This document shows positions 1 to 5,515 of a DNA stretch of 5,617 nt, one piece after another. A program made the translations under genes and the position numbers. Below the pieces are notes generated by a model that worked only from the letters and a program-made list of their open reading frames with translations, was not told where the DNA came from and did not search any database. Source of the DNA: Pseudomonadota bacterium (lineage in GTDB: Bacteria > Pseudomonadota > Gammaproteobacteria > Burkholderiales > SG8-39); contig JAJZUN010000217.1 of NCBI GenBank assembly GCA_021848555.1, forward strand, positions 1 through 5,617, read 5' to 3'. Every line of letters starts with the position of its first letter. The stretch's first letter is position 1.

Positions 1-879
1 GCGCGTGCCCCCGGCCCAGTCCTGGATCGCCGCCGCCACGCGGTCCATCGCGATATCGACGTCGCGGTTGCGCAGGTGGCGGGTGATGTTGGTCAGCCGC
101 GTGCCGAACACCAGCGTGTGCACGCGGTCGCGGTCGTTGGTGATGGCGTGCAGGAAATGCAGGAACATGCGCGAGTAGCGGCTCATCGAGCCCGAAATGT
201 CGCACAGCACCACCAGCGGCGGATGCCGGGTGGTGCGCGAGCGGCGTTTGAGCGCAATGATCTGCGCTCCGCCTCTGAGGCTGGCGCGTACCGTCGCCGG
301 CAGGTCTATCCCCGCCCCGCGGGCGTCGGGGCGGAAGCGCCGCGTCCGCGCCTCCGGGATGGGCAGGCGCAGGCGGGCGATCAGTCTTTTGGCCTGCGCC
401 AGTTCGGCGCTGCTCATGCTCTCGAAGTCGGCGTGCTGCAGCAGTTCGCTGCCGGAGGCGGCCAGGCCGGCTTCGCTTTCCTGCGGCTGATCCTCTTGCG
501 GCAGCTCGTCTTTCGATTGCAGGGCTTCCGACAGGCGCCTGCTGGCCTGCTGCTGCGCGCCCGCGCCGGCAGGGCCGTGGTTCTGCGGCAGCAGCAGGCT
601 CAGGATGCGCTCGAGCAGGCGCGGGTCGCGCCAGAATATGTGGAAGGCCTGATCGAATAATTCCTGCTGTTCGCGTTTGGACAGGAATACCGCGGCCAGC
701 GTCCAATAGAAATCCTCGCGCCGGGCCAAGCCGGCGGTCTGGAGCGCGCGCAGCGCGTCGACCACCCGGTCCGGGCCGATCGGCAGCCCCGCCGCGCGCA
801 GTACGCGGGCGAAGTGCATGATGTTTTCAGCCAGCTTGCCTGCGGTCATGCGGTGCGGCGGGACCGCCGATGCGATCAT
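1..879 (-). CDS. CoxE-like VWA (MIDAS) protein, 3' end beyond the window
   Basis: An open frame of 293 codons runs from ATG at 879 to base 1 without a stop, so the C-terminus is missing. Residues 1-100 are a helical region (LAENIMHFARVLRAAGLPIG near 16-35) typical of CoxE-like proteins. Residues 100-160 are a Gln/Glu/Ser-rich linker. From about 180 a Pro/Arg segment leads into a von Willebrand factor A domain with the metal-binding MIDAS motif DISGSMS (227-233, DxSxS complete) and a GGT at 290-292, just at the edge. Such proteins pair with MoxR AAA+ ATPases to remodel or activate client enzymes in the cytoplasm (CoxD/CoxE, NorQ/NorD, CbbQ/CbbO); a MoxR gene lies two genes upstream. The start codon overlaps the malonyl-CoA decarboxylase stop in an ATGA (879-876), which argues for translational coupling. 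No good Shine-Dalgarno is visible, and Met11 (849) is the only nearby alternative. Its client is not shown by the sequence. Confidence 0.9.
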   Translation of the reverse strand, partial: MIASAVPPHRMTAGKLAENIMHFARVLRAAGLPIGPDRVVDALRALQTAGLARREDFYWTLAAVFLSKREQQELFDQAFHIFWRDPRLLERILSLLLPQNHGPAGAGAQQQASRRLSEALQSKDELPQEDQPQESEAGLAASGSELLQHADFESMSSAELAQAKRLIARLRLPIPEARTRRFRPDARGAGIDLPATVRASLRGGAQIIALKRRSRTTRHPPLVVLCDISGSMSRYSRMFLHFLHAITNDRDRVHTLVFGTRLTNITRHLRNRDVDIAMDRVAAAIQDWAGGTR

Positions 880-2189
880 TGCCTGCGCCGCAGTTTCAGG
901 CGTGCCGGCAGGCTTTCGCGGGCGAGCAAGGACAGCCCCGGCGAGGCCACGACCACGTGCTCCTTGGCATAGGCTTCGTGGTTGCGTTCCACGTCTTTCA
1001 GGCGGTAGACATAATTGACCATCAGCCCGGCCGAGCGCGCGATGCCCGTCTTTGACGAATCGGCGAGCCAGTTGAGGCGCTCCATGCGCGCGCCGTTGCC
1101 CAGGTGAAAGCGCGCCACCGGATCGGCCGCTTCCTGGCCGTGTTTGGCGTGCTGCAGATAGTAGGCGCACAAGCGCATCAATTCGTTGCGCGTGCCCGGC
1201 CCGGCGCGCTGGAACCAGTCGTCGGCGGCCAGGGTGTCGACGAGTTCGCTCAACTGCGGGTGTGCGGCGGCGGTTTCCGCGAGCCAGCGGCGGAAACCCG
1301 GTATCGGCGAGAGCGTGGAAAACGTTTTCACGCGCGGGAATTCACGGCCCAGGTCTTCCGCCACCTGCTTGATCAGGAAGTTGCCGAAGGAAATGCCGCG
1401 CAGGCCCTCCTGGCAGTTGGTGATCGAGTAGAAAATCGCCGTGTCCGCGCCGGCCGGGTCGACCACCGGCGAGTCCGGGTCGAGCAGCGGCTGCACCTGA
1501 TCGCTCAGGCCTTTGGTCAGCGCGACTTCGATGAATATGATGGGCTCGTCGGGCAGGGCCGGATGGAAGAAGGCGTAGCAGCGGCGGTCGGCCGCCAGGC
1601 GGCGGCGCAGGTCGCGCCATCCCTGGATCTCGTGCACGGCTTCATAGTGCATCAGCTTTTCCAGCACCAGCGCCGGGGTGCGCCAGTCTATGCGCTGCAG
1701 CGAGAGAAAGCCGCGGTTGAACCAGGAGCCGAGCAGGTGGACCAGATCCGCGTCGATAGCGGCCCAGTGCGGTTGCCCCCTGAGATCGCGCAGCAGCCGC
1801 CGTCGCATTTCGACTAGCGCGGCGGTCCCGCCGGCGGCGAGGTTGAGGCGCCGGAACAGCTCCTGCCGCGGCGACTCCACCACCTGCTGCAGCCGTATCA
1901 GGTTGGCGGGCGAGGGATCCAGCCGGTAGTCGCCGGCGGCCTCTTCGACCGCTTTCGGGTCCGGGGAAAACTCGCGCGCGAGCACGTCGAAAAAGGCGCT
2001 CAGCGCCGGCCCGGAAAGCATGCGGTAGGCCTGCAGGGCCTCGCGCGCCAGCGCGGCGCCCGAGGCCTCGCCGCGCTCGGACAGCAGCGCGTGACACAGG
2101 GCGACGGTCTTGCGCGTGTGCCGGTCCGGCTTGCTGCCGGTGGTCGCCGGTTTGGTGAACAGACGCTTGATGAAAGCGGGCGGTTTCAT
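876..2189 (-). CDS. Malonyl-CoA decarboxylase
   Basis: A 437-residue protein that should convert malonyl-CoA to acetyl-CoA and CO2. The family is linked to malonate use and to control of malonyl-CoA levels. The N-terminal part (about 20-180) is the helical MCD domain. The C-terminal part (about 190-420) is the GNAT-fold catalytic domain, with family blocks CYAFFHPALPDEPIIFIEVAL (204-224), IFYSITNCQEGLRGISFGNF (252-271), TFSTLSPIPGF (289-299) and ARFHLGNGARMERLNWLADS (359-378). Catalysis in the family is attributed to a Ser and a His; Ser294 and His362 in these blocks are the likely counterparts. Length is normal for bacterial MCD and no peroxisomal SKL end is present. ATG 2189 is the first possible start: seven codons upstream in the same frame lies the MoxR stop, with no GTG or TTG between. 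It lies 21 bases after the MoxR gene and overlaps the VWA gene by 4 bases. No malonyl-CoA synthetase or malonate carrier gene is in view. Confidence 0.95.
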   Translation of the reverse strand: MKPPAFIKRLFTKPATTGSKPDRHTRKTVALCHALLSERGEASGAALAREALQAYRMLSGPALSAFFDVLAREFSPDPKAVEEAAGDYRLDPSPANLIRLQQVVESPRQELFRRLNLAAGGTAALVEMRRRLLRDLRGQPHWAAIDADLVHLLGSWFNRGFLSLQRIDWRTPALVLEKLMHYEAVHEIQGWRDLRRRLAADRRCYAFFHPALPDEPIIFIEVALTKGLSDQVQPLLDPDSPVVDPAGADTAIFYSITNCQEGLRGISFGNFLIKQVAEDLGREFPRVKTFSTLSPIPGFRRWLAETAAAHPQLSELVDTLAADDWFQRAGPGTRNELMRLCAYYLQHAKHGQEAADPVARFHLGNGARMERLNWLADSSKTGIARSAGLMVNYVYRLKDVERNHEAYAKEHVVVASPGLSLLARESLPARLKLRRRQ

Positions 2190-2210
2190 GACCGGGCGCG
2201 CCGGGCCGCC

Positions 2211-3167
2211 TCAGGCGGCCGCCAGCTCCGCTCTGACTTCGGACAGCAGGCGCTCGGCTTCGCTGCCGCGCACGCGTCCGATGTCGTCCTGGTACTTGAG
2301 CAAGGCGCCGAGGGTGTCGTTGACCGTATCCGGGTCGAGCGCGAGTTGATCCAGCGCCACCAGCGCATTGGTCCAGTCTATGGTTTCGGCGACGCCCGGG
2401 AGCTTGAACAGGTCCATCTTGCGCAGGCGCTGCACGAAGGCGACGATCTCCCGCGACAGGCGCTCCGCCGCCCCCGGCGCCTTGCGGCGCAGGATGTCCA
2501 GTTCGCGCGCGGCGTTCGGGTAATCGACCCAGTGATACAGGCAGCGGCGCTTGACTGCGTCGTGGATCTCGCGCGTGCGGTTGGAGGTGATGATCACGAT
2601 CGGCGGCTGCTCCGCCTTGATCGTGCCGAGCTCGGGTATGCTCACCTGGTAGTCGGACAGGACTTCGAGCAGATAGGCTTCGAAGGGTTCGTCGGTGCGG
2701 TCGAGTTCGTCGATCAGCAGCACCGGCGCCGCGCCGTCCGCGCCGGCTTCCAGCGCCTGCAGCAGCGGTCGTTTGATCAGGAACTGCTCGGAGAAAATAT
2801 CCTGGCTGAGTTGCTTGCGCGCGGCCTGGCCTAAGGTCTTGCTCGCCGGGCCCGAGGCCTCGTATATCTTGCCGCTCGCTTCGGCGAGGCGGATTTCTAT
2901 CATTTGCCGCGGGTAATTCCATTCATACACGGCCGAGGAAATGTCCAGTCCTTCGTAGCATTGCAGCCGCACCAGGCGGCGTTCGAGGGTAGTCGCGAGC
3001 ACCTTGGCGATCTCGGTCTTGCCGACCCCGGCTTCGCCCTCGAGAAACAGCGGCCGTTCCATCTTCAGGGCGAGGAACAGGGCGGTGGCGAGGCTGCGCT
3101 CGGCGACGTAGTCGGCGCGCGCGAGCAGCGCCGCGGTCTCGTCTATCGACTTCGGCAGTTTGACCAT
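2211..3167 (-). CDS. MoxR-family AAA+ ATPase (CoxD-like)
   Basis: A 318-residue ATPase, numbered from ATG 3167. It has Walker A GEAGVGKT (44-51, Lys50), Walker B VLLIDELD (149-156, Glu154), sensor 1 TSNRT (Asn196), a candidate arginine finger in AVKRRCLYHW (Arg207/208) and a C-terminal helical lid with LPGVAETIDWTNAL, a form seen in CoxD-like MoxR proteins. MoxR ATPases form rings and, with a VWA partner, remodel or activate protein complexes; the VWA gene here lies downstream in the same operon. The frame is open to an ATG at 3233, but the extra 22 residues (MARMGIKCAHAPK...) look unlike the family and span a 9-bp inverted repeat with a promoter-like box. ATG 3167 is preferred: it begins MVKLPKSIDETAALLARADY and has a weak TAGG 6 bases upstream. 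The malonyl-CoA decarboxylase frame follows after 21 bases in the same reading frame. The function class is sure; the client is unknown. Confidence 0.92.
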   Translation of the reverse strand: MVKLPKSIDETAALLARADYVAERSLATALFLALKMERPLFLEGEAGVGKTEIAKVLATTLERRLVRLQCYEGLDISSAVYEWNYPRQMIEIRLAEASGKIYEASGPASKTLGQAARKQLSQDIFSEQFLIKRPLLQALEAGADGAAPVLLIDELDRTDEPFEAYLLEVLSDYQVSIPELGTIKAEQPPIVIITSNRTREIHDAVKRRCLYHWVDYPNAARELDILRRKAPGAAERLSREIVAFVQRLRKMDLFKLPGVAETIDWTNALVALDQLALDPDTVNDTLGALLKYQDDIGRVRGSEAERLLSEVRAELAAA

Positions 3168-3199
3168 AAGGCCTAGGGCGAGCGTGGTTGCAGGCTTGG

Positions 3200-3228
3200 G
3201 CGCATGGGCGCATTTTATACCCATGCGC
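3200..3228 (-). promoter_or_regulatory. Inverted repeat flanking a TATAAA-like box upstream of moxR-MCD-VWA
   Basis: GCGCATGGG (3200-3208) and CCCATGCGC (3220-3228) are perfect 9-bp arms around an 11-base spacer. Read on the minus strand the spacer holds TATAAAAT, which resembles a -10 box about 45-50 bases before the preferred MoxR start at 3167. The base 17 upstream has no convincing -35 (CCTGAA). Seen: the symmetry and the A/T box. Inferred: a promoter whose -10 lies inside an operator for the operon. If true, transcription would start after ATG 3233, supporting the shorter MoxR protein. Confidence 0.4.
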
Positions 3229-3241
3229 GCCAACGATTCAG

Positions 3242-3266
3242 GCCAAATTGGCTGCCTCGCGGCAGC
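3242..3266. repeat. Two short dyads in the divergent intergenic region
   Basis: GCCAAATTGGC (3242-3252) is an 11-base near-palindrome (5-bp arms around one A). It abuts a 6-bp hairpin, GCTGCC-TCGC-GGCAGC (3251-3266). Both lie between the moxR operon and the divergent DUF1847 gene. They could be parts of protein-binding sites or an mRNA leader structure; short dyads are also common by chance in GC-rich DNA. Confidence 0.3.
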
Positions 3267-3283
3267 GCAAATCCGCCGAACTA

Positions 3284-3297
3284 TTGCGCTAGCGCAA
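3284..3297. promoter_or_regulatory. Perfect 14-bp palindrome, candidate operator
   Basis: TTGCGCTAGCGCAA equals its own reverse complement over all 14 bases and lies 59 bases before the DUF1847 start. A perfect zero-spacer palindrome with A/T ends and a central TA step is typical of a dimeric regulator site. No known regulator consensus is recognised. Confidence 0.4.
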
Positions 3298-3299
3298 AA

Positions 3300-3313
3300 C
3301 GCCTGCGCAGGCG
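3300..3313. promoter_or_regulatory. Second perfect 14-bp palindrome, candidate operator
   Basis: CGCCTGCGCAGGCG is a perfect 14-bp palindrome two bases after the previous one; the two centres are 16 bp apart, about one and a half helical turns. Its sequence differs from its neighbour, so they are not two copies of one operator. It could bind a different factor or form a hairpin in the DUF1847 leader. Its GC content makes a chance origin more likely than for the first palindrome. Confidence 0.3.
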
Positions 3314-3355
3314 GCGCGCTAAGTTACCAGCCGATATCCACCCAGAGCATCCGCA

Positions 3356-4081
3356 ATGAGCGAAGACAACCACGGCTATGAAACCCCGGGCTGCGCCTAC
3401 TGCCCGAGCACGGTGCGCGCCTGCCGCCAGGGGGAAGGGGAGGAGCGCGGCCCCGCGTTCTGCCCGTCCAAGGTCGATCCCGAGGGCATCGCCACCGCCT
3501 GGGAGCCTTACCGCGATCCATTCACCCTGCGCATCGCGCACACGGCCGCCGTGGTCGAGAGCGAGGGCTACTGCAAATGGACGCGGGTGGAGGAGATCTG
3601 CCAGTTCGCGAAGAAGATGGGCTTTACCAAAGTGGGTATCGCCATGTGCATCAGCTTCGTCGATCTTGCCCGCGTGTTCAGCGCGATCCTCGAGAGCCAC
3701 GGCTTCGAGGTGACATCGATCGCGTGCAAGAACGGCGGCGTGCCGAAAGAGGACATCGGGGTCGCGGATGCGGAGAAAATCCGCCCGGGCAATTTCGAGC
3801 CCATGTGCAATCCGATCTCGCAGGCGGAGCTGCTCAACCGGGCCGGCTGCGAACTCAACGTCATCATGGGCTTGTGCGTCGGCCACGACAGCCTGTTCAT
3901 CCGACAATCGCAGGGGCTGGTCACCAACTTGGTGGTCAAAGACCGGGTGCTGGCGCACAATCCGGTGGGCGCGCTGCACTTGGCGGACACCTACTACAGC
4001 CGCGTCTGGGGACCGGACAAACCCGCGAAGCTGCCGAGCAAGCCCGCGCGGCGGCTCAAGACTGGAAACGAGGAGAGCTGA
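3356..4081 (+). CDS. DUF1847 family cysteine-rich, predicted metal-binding protein
   Basis: A 241-residue soluble protein with no signal peptide or membrane segment. The N-terminus has a cysteine cluster (CAYCPSTVRAC at 13-23, then Cys36) that could hold a zinc ion or an Fe-S centre. Cysteines also occur at 73, 82, 98, 124, 151, 165 and 174, eleven in all. The body has the conserved DUF1847 flow: RIAHTAAVVESEGYCKWTRV (59-78), a helix with ICQFAKKMGFTKVGIAMC (81-98), VTSIACKNGGVPKE (119-132), then PMCNPISQAELLN (149-161), LNVIMGLCVGHDSLF (167-181) and VVKDRVLAHNPVGAL (193-207). Biochemical function is unknown; family members are often noted as putative metal-binding. The start at 3356 has a weak AGAG 8 bases upstream. 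It is transcribed away from the moxR operon and may share its control region. Codon use matches the GC-rich left half. The Lys/Arg/Pro-rich last 25 residues look like a variable tail. Confidence 0.88.
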   Translation: MSEDNHGYETPGCAYCPSTVRACRQGEGEERGPAFCPSKVDPEGIATAWEPYRDPFTLRIAHTAAVVESEGYCKWTRVEEICQFAKKMGFTKVGIAMCISFVDLARVFSAILESHGFEVTSIACKNGGVPKEDIGVADAEKIRPGNFEPMCNPISQAELLNRAGCELNVIMGLCVGHDSLFIRQSQGLVTNLVVKDRVLAHNPVGALHLADTYYSRVWGPDKPAKLPSKPARRLKTGNEES

Positions 4082-4101
4082 GGTCCGCGTGCACGGGGAG
4101 T

Positions 4102-4136
4102 GGCTGAAGAATGGCTTGCAGAGCCATTCTTCAGCC
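4102..4136 (+). terminator. Perfect 15-bp stem-loop after DUF1847 gene
   Basis: GGCTGAAGAATGGCT (4102-4116) pairs without mismatch with AGCCATTCTTCAGCC (4122-4136) around the loop TGCAG. It begins 20 bases after the DUF1847 stop, where a terminator is expected. The run of T expected of an intrinsic terminator is missing (TGTTACCTCC follows), so termination is inferred from place and stem strength only. It also sits at the point where base composition changes, so it could be a remnant repeat or a mobile DNA end. Confidence 0.5.
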
Positions 4137-4371
4137 TGTTACCTCCGTATGGCTGAATATTCCGGACGGATTGATGCTGTGGTTCGAGGCTTGGCTGGGG
4201 AGCCAAGGTGGTGCAATGCCGGTCACCAATTCGACCCTAGATTGATCGAATTATGGGGCGGCGTCATTTGCCCTTCATTCCCCGATAGGGTAGCTTTGTA
4301 TCTGTAGGCCCCCGTGTTACTGCAACGGGGGTCGAGCGCCGAGGAAGTGATGATAAGAAGGAACACGGCAG
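4137..4371. other. Gene-free stretch with several short hairpins
   Basis: No frame here looks protein-like. Three short dyads are visible: CTTGGCT-GGGG-AGCCAAG (4190-4207, 7 bp), AATTCGA/TCGAATT around an 11-base loop (4228-4252, 7 bp), and CCCCCGT/ACGGGGG around a 9-base loop (4309-4331, 7 bp). The last lies about 40 bases before the next gene and could be a weak terminator or leader hairpin. The Shine-Dalgarno AGAAGGA of the next gene is at 4356-4362. No riboswitch, tRNA or attC site was recognised. Confidence 0.35.
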
Positions 4372-4623
4372 ATGGGCATGATTGACAAGACGCTCCACCG
4401 ATTCACTTGCCCGCAGTGCTGCGCACGTGACACCGTTCGCGTCGTCCAGTCCGGATCCAGCTATGGTGCCTCGTGGGGCGCACCAACTAAGACGAATTTC
4501 TTCAGCGTGGATTGGAAAACAGACCAAATGGGAGAACCGCAGCCCACTTCGGTCGTTTGCATAAAGTGCGGTGTCGAGGCGAAGACTGAGCAATCGTATT
4601 CTGAATTCAAGAATGATCCGTAA
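4372..4623 (+). CDS. Small zinc-ribbon-like hypothetical protein
   Basis: An 83-residue protein with two CxxC knuckles: CPQC at 13-16 (followed by a third Cys17) and CIKC at 63-66. Their spacing of about 47 residues fits one zinc-ribbon fold with a long insert. Between them is SGSSYGASWGAP (27-38), rich in Gly/Ser/aromatic residues, and a FSVDWK strand (44-49). I do not recognise the family firmly; short zinc-ribbon proteins of this type are common in accessory DNA, with unknown roles. The start at 4372 is backed by AGAAGGA nine bases upstream; Met3 (4378) would lie too far from it. The frame has no signal peptide or membrane segment. It stands alone, with 89 bases to the next gene on the same strand. 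The opposite-strand frame over it looks non-protein-like. Confidence 0.7.
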   Translation: MGMIDKTLHRFTCPQCCARDTVRVVQSGSSYGASWGAPTKTNFFSVDWKTDQMGEPQPTSVVCIKCGVEAKTEQSYSEFKNDP

Positions 4624-4637
4624 TTTCCCATACCGGC

Positions 4638-4673
4638 ATGCTCCCCGGCCGCGCAGCAAAGGCCGCTTAGCAT
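4638..4673. repeat. Imperfect stem-loop between the two small genes
   Basis: ATGCT (4638-4642) pairs with AGCAT (4669-4673), and inside it GGCC (4647-4650) pairs with GGCC (4661-4664), separated by a 4-by-4 internal loop with a 10-base apical loop. It lies 15 bases after the zinc-ribbon gene and before TTATTTT (4683-4689), so a weak terminator is possible. The layout loosely recalls an integron attC, but the required GTTRRRY and RYYYAAC ends are absent. Confidence 0.25.
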
Positions 4674-4712
4674 AACACCGACTTATTTTCGAACTGGTTA
4701 GAGGTCTCCAGC

Positions 4713-5051
4713 ATGAAGAATGCCTTCAACGTAACGGTACTGGCGACTGTCGCCGCACTAGTATTGCTGGTCGCAAATTATGCTCTTGCTGCTCCGGATT
4801 TCGACGAAGACTACTATAACGAGTGCACGTTGAAGAACGTGAAACCAGGAATGGATCGTGCCGCGATCCAACTCATTCAACAAGCGTGCAAGCACAAGGC
4901 GACGCCGAAAAAATGTCGTGCACTCGCTGGCGGCGGATTGGACCTGCTTGCTCCTGATCCCTTTGGCGAGGAGGCCCGCCTAAAATGCGTCGAGGCCTGC
5001 AAGACTGAAGGCTACTACAGCAGAACTTTCGGTGACTGCTCGACCGGCTAG
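4713..5051 (+). CDS. Small exported six-cysteine protein of unknown function
   Basis: A 112-residue protein with a clear Sec signal peptide: Lys2 then a hydrophobic core (about 6-22) ending in ALA at 24-26, with likely cleavage before APDFDEDYYN. There is no lipobox Cys, so a soluble periplasmic or secreted product of about 86 residues is predicted. The mature part has six cysteines (38, 59, 68, 92, 96, 109), suiting three disulfides. The segment YYNECTLKNVKPGMDRAAIQLIQQACKHK (first part 35-54, last part 55-63) resembles a motif in small exported hypothetical proteins (Y..C.L...K......A...I..AC), which I recall but cannot check. Function is not known. The start is well supported by GAGG at 4701-4704, eight bases upstream. 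It sits among unrelated small + strand genes in lower-GC DNA, which suggests an acquired cargo gene. Confidence 0.8.
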   Translation: MKNAFNVTVLATVAALVLLVANYALAAPDFDEDYYNECTLKNVKPGMDRAAIQLIQQACKHKATPKKCRALAGGGLDLLAPDPFGEEARLKCVEACKTEGYYSRTFGDCSTG

Positions 5052-5174
5052 GTAGATATCAAACTCGCAGGGCAATTGGTACCCAACTCTACTATTGGTC
5101 GCGAAGGCCCCGCTGGGATCGCCGTCCTGTGCAAAACCTGCTCGACGGACCATTATCATTTTGGTAATACATGC

Positions 5175-5179
5175 GAAGG
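5175..5179 (+). promoter_or_regulatory. Ribosome binding site deciding the HEPN-like start
   Basis: GAAGG lies six bases before ATG 5186. The upstream in-frame ATG at 5171 has only TTTTGGTAATAC before it and would place this GAAGG inside the coding region, so 5186 is the better start. Confidence 0.6.
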
Positions 5180-5185
5180 CTAAAC

Positions 5186-5515
5186 ATGAGCGAAGCTGCA
5201 CCAAACCCTGAGGAGAAGACCTACCGCGCTATCGGCCGCTTTATATTTGCATTCTCCCAAGTCGAATACACCATCCGGCATTATTTGGCCGAGGAGATTG
5301 GGCTTAAGGACGAGTACTTCACGCCCGTGGTCGAGAGTTATGACGTGACTGTGCTTTGTAAGGTCGCCAAGGAAGTTTTTGGAAAAAGGCGGCCGGTCGA
5401 ATTCCGCGCAATCGAGAAAGGTATTGACTGCTTTCATAAGCATAACGGCGATAGAAATCGCGTGGCTCATGGTCTTTGGGTACCATTTAATCTTACTGCG
5501 TCAATAAAAACATAG
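5186..5515 (+). CDS. HEPN-like protein, C-terminus apparently cut by an insertion sequence
   Basis: A 109-residue frame (114 if ATG 5171 is used). Its first helix region, IGRFIFAFSQVEYTIRHYLA (16-35), is followed by a helix around 53-65 and then DRNRVAHGLW (89-98). RNRVAH (90-95) fits the HEPN ribonuclease motif, Arg, a polar residue, three more, then His. HEPN proteins occur in toxin-antitoxin, abortive-infection and other defence systems, where they cut RNA. A role here is inference from motif only. After WVPF (98-101) the protein ends quickly with NLTASIKT and a stop, shorter than I expect for this protein type. Base composition also becomes AT-rich there, and a transposase start follows 41 bases after the stop. 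The last eight codons are thus probably IS sequence and the gene broken. No antitoxin-like partner is evident; the upstream neighbour is the exported six-Cys protein 134 bases away. Confidence 0.65.
   Translation: MSEAAPNPEEKTYRAIGRFIFAFSQVEYTIRHYLAEEIGLKDEYFTPVVESYDVTVLCKVAKEVFGKRRPVEFRAIEKGIDCFHKHNGDRNRVAHGLWVPFNLTASIKT

Noticed and set aside
76..660. A 194-codon + strand frame at the left end
   Set aside because: It is antisense to the VWA gene, whose MIDAS motif and coupling with MCD identify the real strand; the product is Arg/Ala/Gln-rich without a fold signature.
1104..2834. Long + strand frames of 237 and 247 codons (1104-1817, 2091-2834) antisense to MCD and MoxR
   Set aside because: They are mirror frames of well-supported genes, with no domain or ribosome site; codon bias on the true strand produces them.
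1642..2922. A 426-codon minus-strand frame overlapping the MCD and MoxR genes
   Set aside because: Its product is low-complexity Arg/Gly/Ala/Pro-rich, it lies in another frame of two genes with clear domains, and it is explained by scarce stops in GC-rich DNA.
3211..3233. MoxR start at ATG 3233, giving 340 residues
   Set aside because: The extra residues are unlike the family and are encoded through an inverted repeat holding a -10-like box; ATG 3167 fits better, though this is not proven.
3281..3979. A 232-codon minus-strand frame over the DUF1847 gene
   Set aside because: It is the shadow of DUF1847, whose conserved blocks fix the + strand frame, and it would run across the palindromes of the intergenic region.
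4264..4659. A 131-codon minus-strand frame over the zinc-ribbon gene
   Set aside because: No Shine-Dalgarno or recognisable motif, whereas the + strand gene has a good ribosome site and paired CxxC motifs.
4082..5515. A run of integron gene cassettes
   Set aside because: The small, co-oriented, unrelated genes suggested cassettes, but no matched RYYYAAC and GTTRRRY attC ends are found after any of them.
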